A stretch of DNA of 64,000 nucleotides from Pseudomonas sp. GOM6. GTDB lineage: Bacteria > Pseudomonadota > Gammaproteobacteria > Pseudomonadales > Pseudomonadaceae. The translations under genes were made by a program, and so were the position numbers. Every line of letters begins with the position of its first letter. Positions within the stretch are counted from its first letter, which is position 1. The notes beneath the pieces are model-generated. The model was not told the DNA's origin. It worked only from the letters and a program-made list of their open reading frames with translations, and ran no database searches. Positions 17,815-26,999 of this stretch are shown here, piece after piece. Location of the stretch: assembly GCF_029537485.1 (NCBI RefSeq), contig NZ_JARPUS010000003.1, positions 222,671 through 286,670 of the forward strand, written 5' to 3'.

Positions 17815-18179
17815 ATATGACGCGCCGAATGGTAGCGGGCAGCGCTGTATTTGTCATGCACATCAATCTCTTAGCTGCAGCCAAATACACCCAAACACAA
17901 AACGACCAGCACCAAGGAACCTCTGAAGCAATCCTCACTAACTGACCAACAAGGCAGTTTTGACTAGCCGTGCGCATTTCAGACAGCTGGTGCTGGCAAT
18001 GCGCCTGCATTCAGATGCAAAATACGTCGTGTAATTGGCGTCAATTAGTCGACCGACTAAATAATTCGATGTGGTTACCGGCTGAACGGCTAGCGCCTAT
18101 CATGGTCAAAGCAGTGATAATTCAATAGCTGAATGCCAGCATCGCTTTCCTGAACTAACCGGTTTAATATATACGCCCT
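17815..18179. other. Intergenic region upstream of amrZ
   Basis: This 365-base AT-richer gap contains no convincing coding frame. It holds a 16-bp palindrome (18045-18060) described separately. A weak sigma-54-like element (TGGCAATGCGCCTGC, GG and GC ten bases apart) starts near 17993. I did not find a convincing AlgU promoter (GAACTT-N16-TCTGA type). Confidence 0.5.
18045..18060. promoter_or_regulatory. 16-bp palindrome, probable repressor-type operator
   Basis: TTAGTCG-AC-CGACTAA is a perfect 7-bp inverted repeat around two bases, in the non-coding region 120 bases before amrZ. Its size and spacing suit a dimeric regulator of TetR or similar type. No regulator gene adjoins it other than amrZ itself. 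Confidence 0.45.
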
Positions 18180-18500
18180 ATGAAACAGGCCATTTATTCC
18201 AGCCGTACAGCTGACAAATTCGTTGTCCGCCTGCCCGACGGAATGCGCGAGCGCATTTCCGACGTAGCACGCAATCATCATCGCAGCATGAACTCGGAAA
18301 TCATCGCCCGCCTGGAACAGAGCCTGCTTCAGGAAGGTGCCCTGGGTGACGAGCCAAGCTTGCGACTGGACAGCCCCGAACTCTCCCTGCACGAGCGCGA
18401 ACTACTGCAGCGATTCCGCCAACTCTCGCATCGCCAGCAGAACGCCCTCGTAGCGCTGATTGCTCACGATGCAGGCATGAACACCGAAGAAGATGCCTGA
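18180..18500 (+). CDS. amrZ: Ribbon-helix-helix regulator AmrZ/AlgZ
   Basis: A 106-aa Arc-like DNA-binding protein. Residues 9-50 ([20 protein letters not shown], then [17 protein letters not shown]) form the ribbon-helix-helix domain, nearly identical to P. aeruginosa AmrZ, which controls alginate, flagella, twitching and c-di-GMP genes. The C-terminal half ([20 protein letters not shown]) matches the AmrZ oligomerisation region. As I remember the P. aeruginosa protein, it starts M-R-P-L-K-Q. Here the codons before ATG 18180 are ATA-CGC-CCT, preceded by an in-frame stop, so the protein apparently begins three residues later. No clear ribosome binding site is visible before the ATG. Confidence 0.9.
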   Translation: MKQAIYSSRTADKFVVRLPDGMRERISDVARNHHRSMNSEIIARLEQSLLQEGALGDEPSLRLDSPELSLHERELLQRFRQLSHRQQNALVALIAHDAGMNTEEDA

Positions 18501-18513
18501 TCCAGAGAGAAAC

Positions 18514-18541
18514 AAAAAAGCCGGCCAATGCCGGCTTTTTT
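18514..18541. terminator. Bidirectional terminator between amrZ and mgtE
   Basis: AAAAAAGCCGGC, loop CAAT, GCCGGCTTTTTT forms a perfect 12-bp stem with A- and T-runs, placed between the convergent amrZ and mgtE stops. Confidence 0.9.
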
Positions 18542-18554
18542 GTGGGGATTTTTC

Positions 18555-19997
18555 CTAGAGGAGGAACAGTGTCGCCAAGCCGAGGAAAATGAAGAAGCCC
18601 CCACTATCGGTCATCGCCGTGATCATGACACTGGCGCCCATGGCCGGATCTCGCCCCAGGCGCATCAAGGTCATAGGAATCAGAACCCCCATCAACGCCG
18701 CAAGCAGCAGATTGAGCGTCATCGCACCGGTCATCACCAGCCCCAGCGACCAGCTATCGTAGAGCCAATAGGCCACCGCACCGATTACCCCCCCCCAAAG
18801 CAGCCCGTTGATCAACCCGACGCCCAGCTCCTTGCGCAACAGGCGCGAGGTATTACCAGTACTGATCTGATCCAAGGCCATCGCGCGCACAATCATGGTG
18901 ATTGTCTGATTACCCGAGTTTCCACCGATACCCGCCACGATCGGCATCAGCGCCGCCAGCGCTACCAGCTTCTCAATTGAGCCCTCGAACAGACCGATCA
19001 CCCGCGAAGCCAGAAACGCCGTGACCAGGTTGACCGCCAGCCACGCCCAGCGGTTGCCAACCGACTTCCAGACCGACGCAAAGATATCCTCCTCCTCGCG
19101 CAGGCCGGCCATATTCAGCACTTCGCTTTCACTTTCCTCGCGAATCAGATCGACCATTTCATCGATAGTCAGACGCCCAACCAGCTTGCCATCCTTCTCC
19201 ACCACGGGAGCAGAAATCAGGTCGTAGCGCTCAAAGGCCTGAGCCGCATCGTAAGCATCCTCATCCGGCTGGAAACTCACAGGATCACTGGCCATCACCT
19301 CGCTCACCTGCTTGTCGGGATCATTGACCAGCAGCCGCTTGATCGGCAGGACCCCCTTGAGCACACCGTCGTAATCAACCACGAACAGTTTGTCCGTATG
19401 CCCCGGCAACTCCTTGAGACGGCGCAGATAACGCAGCACCACCTCCAGACTGACATCTTCGCGGATGGTGACCATCTCGAAGTCCATCAGCGCACCGACC
19501 TGATCCTCTTCATAGGAGAGTGCCGAGCGCACACGCTCGCGCTGCTGAGCATCCAGGCTCTCCATGAGCTCGAAGACCACGTCACGCGGCAACTCTGGCG
19601 CCAGATCGGCCAGCTCATCCGCATCCATATCCCGGGCCGCGGCGAGGATTTCGTGATCATCCATATCGGCGATCAACGACTCGCGAACCGCGTCAGACAC
19701 TTCGAGCAGGATATCGCCGTCACGCTCGGCCTTGACCAACTGCCAGACAGTCAGTCGGTCATCAAGCGGGAGCGCTTCGAGAATATGAGCCACGTCGGCA
19801 GAGTGCAGATCATCCAGCTTACGCTGGAGCTCAACGAGGTTCTGACGGTGCACCAGATTTTCAACAAGATCCTGATGCTGCCCTTCCTGGCGATGGGTCA
19901 ACCCCTCAACCAGCTTGTGGCGATGCAATAGCTCGATCACCTGAGCAAGGCGATCCTGCAGGCTTTCTTGCGGCTTTTTGGCTTCTACTTCAGTCAT
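18555..19997 (-). CDS. mgtE: Magnesium transporter MgtE
   Basis: A 480-aa inner-membrane Mg2+ channel. The cytoplasmic part has an MgtE N-domain (about 35-165) and two CBS domains (about 165-295; DFEMVTIREDVSLE and PVSFQPDEDAYDAA). About five transmembrane helices follow, with the pore segment PIVAGIGGNSGNQ and a C-terminal ITAMTDSGGFFIFLGLA. The CBS and N-domains act as the intracellular magnesium sensor in this family. Length and order are normal. It is transcribed alone, convergent with amrZ. Confidence 0.93.
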   Translation of the reverse strand: MTEVEAKKPQESLQDRLAQVIELLHRHKLVEGLTHRQEGQHQDLVENLVHRQNLVELQRKLDDLHSADVAHILEALPLDDRLTVWQLVKAERDGDILLEVSDAVRESLIADMDDHEILAAARDMDADELADLAPELPRDVVFELMESLDAQQRERVRSALSYEEDQVGALMDFEMVTIREDVSLEVVLRYLRRLKELPGHTDKLFVVDYDGVLKGVLPIKRLLVNDPDKQVSEVMASDPVSFQPDEDAYDAAQAFERYDLISAPVVEKDGKLVGRLTIDEMVDLIREESESEVLNMAGLREEEDIFASVWKSVGNRWAWLAVNLVTAFLASRVIGLFEGSIEKLVALAALMPIVAGIGGNSGNQTITMIVRAMALDQISTGNTSRLLRKELGVGLINGLLWGGVIGAVAYWLYDSWSLGLVMTGAMTLNLLLAALMGVLIPMTLMRLGRDPAMGASVMITAMTDSGGFFIFLGLATLFLL

Positions 19998-20300
19998 GCG
20001 GCACGCTCCACCCCAGCAGCAGGGCGCGCCGCGAGGGTCAATCAGTCAATACACGATTGGGCGGGGGAATTTTTGAGTAACTACTGGGTAAGTCCATGGT
20101 GGTATTCCACAAGCCCCGACGGGGCTGACTTGACAATGATAGCACCGCCAGCCACATCCAGGGCGACCAAATGACGCCTAGAACAAGCGCTTGCGCCATT
20201 GCCTTCAACTTGTTTCTCCGACGCTTGCGCCAGTTCACAAGGCACGCTGGCACCCCAAGGAAGCTCGGCTAGCCTGTTAAGCGAACGTCAAGGAGGACGA
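19998..20300. other. Divergent promoter region between mgtE and a secreted-protein gene
   Basis: About 300 bases without a gene. A short hairpin AGCCCC-GAC-GGGGCT lies at 20112-20126 and could fall in the mgtE leader (minus strand). I see no riboswitch I can name. A strong AAGGAGGA lies at the right end for the next gene. Confidence 0.4.
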
Positions 20301-20804
20301 ATGATGCTGCGACCAATCTGCGCAACGCTCTGCGCATTCTTTTTTGTACAGACCACCGAAATCCAGGCATCCACCGTATTTCGCTGCGAAGACGAGAATG
20401 GGCGTATTAGCTTCACGCTGAGCGGCTGCCCCAGCCACACCAATCAATCCCTGCACAACGCTTACAACCCTTCCCCAGGACAAGGAAAAGCCGTCCCCAT
20501 GGCAAAAACCAAGAAGAAAGCAGCCAAAGATAAGGGAACGAGCGACCACGACCAGGAATTGACGATAGTTGGCAGCAAGCAAGACGGATGCGGCAACCAG
20601 GTGACAGGCACCGAACGGCGCACCGCCATGATCCGCAAGCAAGTGCGCAGCGGCATGACCCAGGCCGATATAGAAAGCGCCCTTGGCGAGCCCGACAAGA
20701 TCACCACACAGAACGGCGATACTCGCTACCACTACGACGACCAGCAAGGAAACAAGCGGCAAGTCATCTTCGACGAGGCAGGCTGCGTAAAGAAAAAACG
20801 CTGA
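20301..20804 (+). CDS. Secreted DUF4124-type protein with BamE-like C-terminal motif
   Basis: A 167-aa protein of unknown function. Residues 1-23 form a signal peptide. The mature start TVFRCEDENGRISFTLSGCP is characteristic of the DUF4124 domain. A Lys-rich linker follows. The C-terminal part, IRKQVRSGMTQADIESALGEPDKI then RYHYDD, looks like the SmpA/OmlA (BamE-type) beta fold in which 'GMT..ev..llGeP' is conserved. AAGGAGGA lies seven bases upstream of ATG 20301. It is probably periplasmic. Confidence 0.75.
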   Translation: MMLRPICATLCAFFFVQTTEIQASTVFRCEDENGRISFTLSGCPSHTNQSLHNAYNPSPGQGKAVPMAKTKKKAAKDKGTSDHDQELTIVGSKQDGCGNQVTGTERRTAMIRKQVRSGMTQADIESALGEPDKITTQNGDTRYHYDDQQGNKRQVIFDEAGCVKKKR

Positions 20805-20809
20805 AATGC

Positions 20810-20837
20810 AAAAGGCCCGCATTAATGCGGGCCTTTT
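20810..20837 (+). terminator. Rho-independent terminator
   Basis: A 13-bp perfect stem, AAAAGGCCCGCAT then TA then ATGCGGGCCTTTT, lies five bases after the stop of the secreted-protein gene. It may also block read-through on the minus strand from the tRNA-Arg gene. Confidence 0.88.
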
Positions 20838-20843
20838 GGCTAA

Positions 20844-20920
20844 TGGCGCACTCAGGAGGATTCGAACCTCCGACCGCCCGGTTCGTAGCCGGGTACTCTA
20901 TCCAGCTGAGCTATGAGTGC
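20844..20920 (-). tRNA. tRNA-Arg (anticodon ACG)
   Basis: On the minus strand, a 77-base cloverleaf with acceptor GCACTCA/TGAGTGC, D-arm AGCTCAGCTGGATAGAGT, anticodon loop CTACGAA (ACG, wobble-modified to read CGN), T-arm GGTTCGAATCC and encoded CCA. Confidence 0.95.
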
Positions 20921-21024
20921 GTGGGTGGCGCATTATAGAGAGCTTAACTTTTCGGTCAAGCACTTTTCAGAATAAATTCAATAACTTATCTGACTTAGCA
21001 CCAACACAACCTAGGTTGTGAATA

Positions 21025-21115
21025 TGGCGGAGAAGGGGGGATTCGAACCCCCGACACCCTTTTGAGGTGTACTCCCTTAGCAGGGGAGCGCCTTCGGCCA
21101 CTCGGCCACCTCTCC
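21025..21115 (-). tRNA. tRNA-Ser (anticodon GCT)
   Basis: On the minus strand, a 91-base class II tRNA with a long variable arm (GTACACCTCAAAAGGGTGTC). Acceptor GGAGAGG/CTTCTCC, anticodon loop CTGCTAA (GCT, reads AGC/AGU), T-arm GGTTCGAATCC, encoded CCA. It lies downstream of csrA, as in other Pseudomonas genomes. Confidence 0.95.
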
Positions 21116-21176
21116 GCAACACGGGGCGCATGATAACCATGTTTTCCCCGTTTGCAAACCAAAATTTTTATAAAAA

Positions 21177-21362
21177 TTAATGGCTTGGTTCGTCACCCTT
21201 TTCTTTCTGGATGCGCTGGTAGATCTCTTCGCGGTGCACGGCAACTTCCTTCGGAGCGTTAACGCCGATCCGTACCTGGTTACCTTTCACGCCCAACACG
21301 GTGACAGTGACATCATCACCCACCATCAGGGTCTCTCCGACCCGGCGAGTCAGAATCAGCAT
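21177..21362 (-). CDS. csrA: Carbon storage regulator CsrA/RsmA
   Basis: A 61-aa RNA-binding homodimer that blocks or stabilises mRNAs by binding GGA motifs near ribosome binding sites. The sequence is canonical: [17 protein letters not shown], then [20 protein letters not shown] and [10 protein letters not shown], including the RNA-contacting Leu4, Arg6 and Arg44. Its own ribosome binding region (GAGGAGAAAGGA) contains GGA motifs, consistent with autoregulation. The alaS-lysC-csrA order is conserved in gamma-proteobacteria. In Pseudomonas the usual name is rsmA. Confidence 0.97.
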
Positions 21363-21512
21363 TCCTTTCTCCTCACGGATTTCAATGTTCAGAACAACTA
21401 GTCTGCAGAAATAAAAATGGTGGCAGCCGCGCCCTGTTCAAGCCACGACCTTCACCCAAGTATTGACCAGCCCGGGCAAAAGGAAAGTTCCCCGCCAAAC
21501 CGCTCAAAAACG

Positions 21513-21541
21513 CGAAAGGCGCGGATCAGCCGCGCCTTTCG
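21513..21541 (-). terminator. Terminator of lysC
   Basis: A 12-bp stem (CGAAAGGCGCGG and its complement) around a five-base loop lies 10 bases after the lysC stop on the minus strand and is followed by a short T-run (CGTTTTT). Confidence 0.8.
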
Positions 21542-21550
21542 GATCAACCA

Positions 21551-22045
21551 TTACTCAACCTGTCGGGCTGGAGCATCCAGCTCGAAGGCAGTGTGCAAGG
21601 CACGCACAGCCAGCTCCAGGTATTTCTCTTCAATCACCACCGACACCTTGATCTCGGACGTGGAGATCATCTGGATATTGATGGTCTCCTTGGCCAACGC
21701 CTCGAACATGCGACTGGCGACACCGGCATGGGAGCGCATACCAACACCGACGATAGAGACCTTGGCGATATTGATGTCGCCGATGACCTCACGAGCGCCC
21801 AGTTCGCGAGCCGTGTCCTCCAACACGCCCATGGCGCTGTTGTAGTCGTTGCGGTGCACGGTGAAGGTAAAGTCGGTGGTGTTATCGTGCGCCACGTTCT
21901 GCACGATCATGTCCACCTCGATGTTCGCGGCACTGATCGGGCCGAGGATCTTGAAGGCCACGCCCGGAATATCCGGCACACCACGGATGGTCAGCTTGGC
22001 TTCGTCGCGATTGAAGGCGATGCCGGAGATGATCGGCTGTTCCAT
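21551..22045 (-). CDS. Candidate internal-start beta subunit of aspartate kinase
   Basis: Within lysC, an in-frame ATG at 22045 is preceded by AGAGGA four bases upstream. It would give a 164-aa protein beginning MEQPIISGIAFNRDEAKLT that contains only the ACT regulatory domains. In Corynebacterium and Bacillus the aspartokinase beta subunit starts at the equivalent place (MEEAVLTGVATDKSEAK in C. glutamicum, from memory), giving alpha2-beta2 enzymes. Translation here is inferred, not shown. Confidence 0.5.
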   Translation of the reverse strand: MEQPIISGIAFNRDEAKLTIRGVPDIPGVAFKILGPISAANIEVDMIVQNVAHDNTTDFTFTVHRNDYNSAMGVLEDTARELGAREVIGDINIAKVSIVGVGMRSHAGVASRMFEALAKETINIQMISTSEIKVSVVIEEKYLELAVRALHTAFELDAPARQVE

Positions 22046-22789
22046 GGATTCCTCTTCATCAAGGGTAATGAGGGTACCCGGACCCTCCTGGAAGCTGTGC
22101 AGCACGCGCAGCGGGACGTTGTACTTGCCGGCGAACTCCACCGAGCGGATCTGCAGCACCTTGGAGCCAAGGCTGGCCATCTCCAGCATCTCTTCGAAGG
22201 TGATCTTGTCCAGGCGCTGGGCCTTGGGCACTACGCGCGGGTCGGTGGTATAGACACCATCGACGTCGGTATAGATCTGGCATTCGTCGGCCTTGAGCGC
22301 AGCAGCCAGGGCCACGCCAGTCGTATCGGAGCCGCCGCGACCGAGCGTGGTGATATTGCCTTGCTCGTCCACGCCCTGGAAGCCAGCGACCACGACCACA
22401 CGACCGGCCTTGAGATCGGCGCGAATCTTGGCGTCATCGATCTGCAGAATACGCGCCTTGTTGTGCGCGCTGTCGGTGAGAATGCGCACCTGATTACCGG
22501 TATAGGAGACCGCCGGCACATCGAGTTTGATCAGCGCCATGGCCAGCAGAGCAATGGTCACCTGCTCCCCTGTGGACACCATCACATCCAGTTCACGCGG
22601 TACCGGCTGACCGTCGCTGACCTGCTTGGCCAGATCGATCAGGCGATTGGTTTCGCCACTCATGGCGGAAACCACGACGACGATGTCGTCGCCCTTCTCG
22701 CGGAACTTCTTCACCTTTTCGGCCACCTGCTGAATACGCTCGACGGTGCCGACTGAGGTGCCCCCAAACTTCTGTACGATCAAAGCCAT
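21551..22789 (-). CDS. lysC: Aspartate kinase
   Basis: Catalyses ATP-dependent phosphorylation of aspartate, the first step to lysine, threonine and methionine. The 412-aa protein has the kinase domain (VQKFGGTSVGTVERI at the N-terminus, VVVVSAMSGETNRLI, and TLGRGGSDTTGVALA) and two C-terminal ACT domains responsible for feedback control. ATG 22789 is the true start; an upstream in-frame start adds 12 residues with no homology. An internal start at 22045 may give a separate beta subunit (see the next entry). Gene order alaS-lysC-csrA is conserved. Confidence 0.96.
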   Translation of the reverse strand: MALIVQKFGGTSVGTVERIQQVAEKVKKFREKGDDIVVVVSAMSGETNRLIDLAKQVSDGQPVPRELDVMVSTGEQVTIALLAMALIKLDVPAVSYTGNQVRILTDSAHNKARILQIDDAKIRADLKAGRVVVVAGFQGVDEQGNITTLGRGGSDTTGVALAAALKADECQIYTDVDGVYTTDPRVVPKAQRLDKITFEEMLEMASLGSKVLQIRSVEFAGKYNVPLRVLHSFQEGPGTLITLDEEESMEQPIISGIAFNRDEAKLTIRGVPDIPGVAFKILGPISAANIEVDMIVQNVAHDNTTDFTFTVHRNDYNSAMGVLEDTARELGAREVIGDINIAKVSIVGVGMRSHAGVASRMFEALAKETINIQMISTSEIKVSVVIEEKYLELAVRALHTAFELDAPARQVE

Positions 22790-22890
22790 GTCAAAAAGCC
22801 GCCTGATTCCCCGAAGGGCGCCCATTAGACCCGCAACGGGTCACACTGCCAAGGCCTGCCGGACGCACTGCAGGCCTTGTCTTATCAACC

Positions 22891-25515
22891 TTACAGCGCG
22901 CTGTCGACGGAGCTGGCGGCCAGCGCCAGCGCCTCATCCAGCTTGCCGGCGTCGGTGCCGCCGCCCTGGGCCATGTCCGGGCGACCACCGCCCTTGCCGC
23001 CCACGGCCGCTGCCGCCTGCTTCATCAGATCACCCGCCTTGAGCTTGGCGGTCAGGTCCTGGGTAACGCCGGCAACCAGCACCACCTTGTCTTCGAACAC
23101 ACCGCCCAGCAGGATCACCGCGCTGCCCAGCTTGTTTTTCAGCTGGTCGACCATCGCCAGCAGGGCCTTGCCATCCAAACCATCGAGACGCGAAGCGAGC
23201 ACCTTGACGCCCTTGACGTCCACGGCCGCGCCGGCGAGATCGTTGCCCGCCGCACTGGCAGCCTTGGCCTTGAGCTGCTCCAGCTCCTTCTCCAGCTGAC
23301 GGTTGCGCTCGATCAGTGCGGACAGCTTGTCCAGCACGTTGTCGCGACTGCCCTTGACCAGGCTGGCCGCTTCCTTGAGCTGCTCTTCGGCACCGTTCAA
23401 CCAAGCCAGCGCGGCAGCACCGGTAACTGCCTCGATACGACGCACACCCGCCGCCACACCACCTTCACTGGTGATCTTGAGCAGGCCAATGTCGCCGGTG
23501 CGCGACACATGCGTACCGCCGCACAGCTCGACGGAGAAGCCGCCGCCCATGGTCAGCACGCGTACGTCGTCGCCATACTTCTCACCGAACAGCGCCATGG
23601 CACCCTTGGCCTTGGCGGTCTCGATATCGGTTTCCTCGGTCTCGACCATGGAGTTCTTGCGAATTTCGGCGTTGACCAGGTCCTCCAATGCTTTCAGCTG
23701 CTCAGGCTTGATCGCTTCGAAGTGACTGAAGTCGAAGCGCAGGCGCTGGCTGTCGACGAGCGAGCCTTTCTGCTGTACGTGCTCACCGAGCACCTGACGC
23801 AGTGCGGCATGCAGCAGGTGAGTGGCGGAGTGGTTCAGCGCGGTGGCCTGGCGCACCGAGGCATCCACTTCGGCCTTCAGCGAAGCCCCCACACTCAGAC
23901 CACCCTTGGCGACCACGCCGTGGTGCAGGAACGCACCGCCAGCCTTGGTGGTATCGCGCACATCGAAGCGCACGCCGGCGCTTTCCAGGTAGCCACAGTC
24001 ACCGACCTGGCCGCCGGACTCGGCGTAGAACGGGGTCTGGTCCAGCACCACAACGCCCTCCTCGCCCTCGGCGAGACTGTCGACGGCAGCTCCGGCCTTG
24101 AACAGGGCAACGACCTTGCCGCTGGCACTGGTGCTGTCATAGCCGAGGAAACGGGTATCGCCGTCGACCTTGACCAGGCTGTTGTAGTCCATACCGAAGG
24201 CACTGGCGGAACGGGCGCGCTCACGCTGCGCCTCCATCTCGCGCTCGAAGCCTTCTTCGTCGAGGGTCAGCTCGCGCTCGCGGGCGATGTCGCCGGTCAG
24301 GTCGACCGGGAAGCCGTAGGTGTCGTACAGCTTGAACACGATATCGCCCGGAATCACCGAACCCTGCAAGCCGGCCAGATCCTGCTCGAGAATCTTCAGG
24401 CCCTGCTCCAGGGTCTTGGCGAACTGTTCTTCCTCGGTTTTCAGCACACGCTCGATATGCGCCTGCTGCTGTTTGAGTTCGGGGAAGGCTTCGCCCATCT
24501 CGGCCACCAGCGCGGCGACGATCTGGTAGAAGAAGCTGCCCTTGGCGCCCAGCTTGTTGCCGTGACGGCAGGCGCGGCGCACGATGCGGCGCAGTACATA
24601 GCCGCGGCCTTCGTTGGACGGCGTCACGCCGTCGGCGATGAGGAAACCGCAGGAACGGATATGGTCGGCGACGACTTTCAGCGAGGCCTGGCCTTCGTTG
24701 GCGCAGCCGATGGCCTTGGCCGCGGCATTGAGCAGGCTCTGGAACAGGTCGATCTCGTAGTTGGAATTGACGTGCTGCAGCACGGCACTGATGCGCTCCA
24801 GCCCCATGCCGGTGTCCACGCTCGGCGCCGGCAGCGGGTGCAACACGCCGTCCGCAGTGCGGTTGAACTGCATGAACACGTTGTTCCAGATCTCGATGTA
24901 GCGGTCGCCGTCTTCTTCCGGCGAGCCGGGCGGGCCGCCCCAGATGTGCTCGCCGTGGTCGAAGAAGATCTCGGTGCAGGGGCCACACGGGCCGGTATCG
25001 CCCATCGCCCAGAAGTTGTCAGAGGCGTAGGGCGCACCCTTGTTGTCGCCGATGCGGATCATGCGCTCGGCCGGGATGCCGACTTCCTTGTGCCAGATGT
25101 CATAGGCCTCGTCATCGGTGGCGTAGACGGTGACCCAGAGCTTTTCTTTCGGCAGGTTCAGCCACTTGTCGCTGGTCAGGAACTCCCAGGCGTAGGTAAT
25201 GGCGTCGCGCTTGAAATAGTCACCGAAGCTGAAGTTGCCCAGCATTTCGAAGAAGGTGTGGTGGCGCGCGGTGTAGCCGACGTTTTCCAGGTCGTTGTGC
25301 TTGCCACCGGCACGCACACACTTTTGGCTGGTGGTGGCGCGGGTGTAAGCGCGCTTTTCCAGGCCGAGGAAGCAGTCCTTGAACTGGTTCATGCCGGCAT
25401 TAGTGAACAGCAGGGTCGGGTCGTTCGCCGGAATCAGCGAACTGGAGGCAACGCGGGTGTGCCCCTTCTCTTCGAAGAAGCGGAGGAAGGCTTCACGGAT
25501 TTCTGCGCTTTTCAT
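22891..25515 (-). CDS. alaS: Alanyl-tRNA synthetase
   Basis: Charges tRNA-Ala with alanine and edits mis-charged serine and glycine. The 874-aa protein has the class II catalytic domain at the N-terminus ([36 protein letters not shown]), the editing domain with zinc-binding [11 protein letters not shown] and [13 protein letters not shown], and the C-terminal DHHA1/C-Ala domain ending [21 protein letters not shown]. The start [10 protein letters not shown] at 25515 is canonical. It lies 100 bases upstream of lysC on the same strand. Confidence 0.98.
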   Translation of the reverse strand: MKSAEIREAFLRFFEEKGHTRVASSSLIPANDPTLLFTNAGMNQFKDCFLGLEKRAYTRATTSQKCVRAGGKHNDLENVGYTARHHTFFEMLGNFSFGDYFKRDAITYAWEFLTSDKWLNLPKEKLWVTVYATDDEAYDIWHKEVGIPAERMIRIGDNKGAPYASDNFWAMGDTGPCGPCTEIFFDHGEHIWGGPPGSPEEDGDRYIEIWNNVFMQFNRTADGVLHPLPAPSVDTGMGLERISAVLQHVNSNYEIDLFQSLLNAAAKAIGCANEGQASLKVVADHIRSCGFLIADGVTPSNEGRGYVLRRIVRRACRHGNKLGAKGSFFYQIVAALVAEMGEAFPELKQQQAHIERVLKTEEEQFAKTLEQGLKILEQDLAGLQGSVIPGDIVFKLYDTYGFPVDLTGDIARERELTLDEEGFEREMEAQRERARSASAFGMDYNSLVKVDGDTRFLGYDSTSASGKVVALFKAGAAVDSLAEGEEGVVVLDQTPFYAESGGQVGDCGYLESAGVRFDVRDTTKAGGAFLHHGVVAKGGLSVGASLKAEVDASVRQATALNHSATHLLHAALRQVLGEHVQQKGSLVDSQRLRFDFSHFEAIKPEQLKALEDLVNAEIRKNSMVETEETDIETAKAKGAMALFGEKYGDDVRVLTMGGGFSVELCGGTHVSRTGDIGLLKITSEGGVAAGVRRIEAVTGAAALAWLNGAEEQLKEAASLVKGSRDNVLDKLSALIERNRQLEKELEQLKAKAASAAGNDLAGAAVDVKGVKVLASRLDGLDGKALLAMVDQLKNKLGSAVILLGGVFEDKVVLVAGVTQDLTAKLKAGDLMKQAAAAVGGKGGGRPDMAQGGGTDAGKLDEALALAASSVDSAL

Positions 25516-25701
25516 CTATTTCATCCAGGCAAACGGCCGCACGGCTAACACCGGCAAAGGGCCGCATTATATCGGCCCCGCGCAGCATGGACAGCCCGTT
25601 TACAGGGAAATTGGATAGAAAACGACTATCAGACCATGAGCCGGTCACAGGGCGAGTGGATCAAACCAGCCCGCCCGCCCCCTTCCGGCGAAAGCGAAGG
25701 A

Positions 25702-26694
25702 TCAGAGGGTGGTGGGAACGATCAGGATGCCGGCGCGCAGGCCGTTCTTCACCTTGGGATTGGGGAAGATGATGCGCGCGCCCTCTTCCTCCACCAGCCA
25801 ACGGGTACCGGCGATGTCCTCGGCCAGCAGGAAGCCTGGCTCCAGCTCGGTGAAGTTCTCGATATCGGCCGGCAGATGCAGCTGGAAGGCGTCGCTGTGC
25901 TTGATCACCTCGCGGGCCACGGCGAACAGCTGCAGCCCCTCCAGCGACTCGGTCTCCGGCTCGCATTGCTCCACCAGCTGACGCAGGCGGGCTTCCAGCA
26001 GGTCGAGGTTGACCGCTTCGTTCTGCCCGAACGGTCGCGCCTTGCCCAGCTCCAGGGTGAAAGCCTCGGCGCCCAGGCGCGCGTAGGTGTATGAGCTGAA
26101 GGTGATGCCGGTCTTGCGCTGCAGCAGCACGGCGTCGATGCCGGCGGCGTTGAGGCGGGCCAGCTCGGCGCGCGAATGCTGGCGGCCTTCGACATAGGGA
26201 TACAGGGCGAACTGCTCGATCTTCGAGCCACGAATGGCCGTATGCAGGTCGTAATGCAGACGCGCCCGGCCTTCCTTGCAGAAGAAAGACGCCGCATAAC
26301 GTTCCAGCTCGTTGGCGCGCAGCGCCTCGAAACCGCTGCTCTGCTCATGACGCCCATCGAACAGGCGATTGATGTCCTGCTCCACGTAACGCTCGCCGCG
26401 GCGCATGGCCTCTGGGTTGCCGAACAGAAACAGCATGCGCACCTTGGGCAGCAGTTCGCCGGAGGCGATGGCCTGTAGCAGGCGATCGAGCAGCTCGATC
26501 GGCGCCGTTTCGTTGCCGTGGATACCGGCCGACAACAGCAGGTCGAGACCGCTGTCTTCGTGGCTGGCGGGCGTCACTTCCAGTGCGCCCTCACCCAGCC
26601 AGTGCAGGCGCGCGCCCTCGCGGGTCAGCTGAATCTTCTCGGTCGGCTCGCGGCCGGCCAGGGTCAGTTCGAGCAGTTTGCCGAGGGCGAGCAT
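25702..26694 (-). CDS. astE: Succinylglutamate desuccinylase
   Basis: Last enzyme of the AST pathway, hydrolysing N-succinylglutamate to glutamate and succinate. A zinc carboxypeptidase-like fold is shown by [17 protein letters not shown] (zinc His and Glu, near residue 56) and [12 protein letters not shown] (third zinc ligand His), with [13 protein letters not shown] later. Length 330 aa fits AstE. It is the last gene of the AST run on the minus strand, 10 bases downstream of the small hypothetical gene. Confidence 0.95.
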   Translation of the reverse strand: MLALGKLLELTLAGREPTEKIQLTREGARLHWLGEGALEVTPASHEDSGLDLLLSAGIHGNETAPIELLDRLLQAIASGELLPKVRMLFLFGNPEAMRRGERYVEQDINRLFDGRHEQSSGFEALRANELERYAASFFCKEGRARLHYDLHTAIRGSKIEQFALYPYVEGRQHSRAELARLNAAGIDAVLLQRKTGITFSSYTYARLGAEAFTLELGKARPFGQNEAVNLDLLEARLRQLVEQCEPETESLEGLQLFAVAREVIKHSDAFQLHLPADIENFTELEPGFLLAEDIAGTRWLVEEEGARIIFPNPKVKNGLRAGILIVPTTL

Positions 26695-26703
26695 GGGGTC
26701 ACC

Positions 26704-26988
26704 TCAATGTTTGCAGTCGGGACCATGCACATGGTCATCGTCGTCGCCCGCCAGATCGGCCGGCTCCATCTCCAGCTGCAGGCCGACCAGGTTGGTTGCT
26801 TGCGGGCGCAGCAGCAGATTGGCGTATTCGGTATCGCCCTCTTCCACGTCGACGCCAATCAGCAGCTGATCACCAACAGCCTGGATCCACACTTCCTTGC
26901 CCTGCCAAACCACGGCAAAGCGGGTGCAGGAGGTTTCCAGCTGGGTGCCGTCGGTATCTTCGAGAATCAGTTGCAGGGCTTCGGACAT
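26704..26988 (-). CDS. Conserved small acidic protein between astB and astE
   Basis: A 94-aa hypothetical protein with a metal-binding-looking tail, AGDDDDHVHGPDCKH, rich in Asp, His and Cys. The body is beta-strand rich with no signal peptide or membrane segment. It occupies the space between astB and astE; from memory, Pseudomonas AST operons carry a hypothetical gene here. The tight spacing (11 bases from astB stop, 9 bases to astE) means co-transcription. Function is unknown; a metal or accessory role for the zinc enzyme AstE is speculation. Confidence 0.75.
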   Translation of the reverse strand: MSEALQLILEDTDGTQLETSCTRFAVVWQGKEVWIQAVGDQLLIGVDVEEGDTEYANLLLRPQATNLVGLQLEMEPADLAGDDDDHVHGPDCKH

Positions 26989-26999
26989 GTTCAGTGCTC

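Noticed and set aside
17993..18007. Sigma-54 promoter before amrZ
   Set aside because: GG and GC are ten bases apart, but three of the conserved flanking bases differ, and AmrZ is known to be AlgU-dependent in P. aeruginosa, so the match is probably chance.
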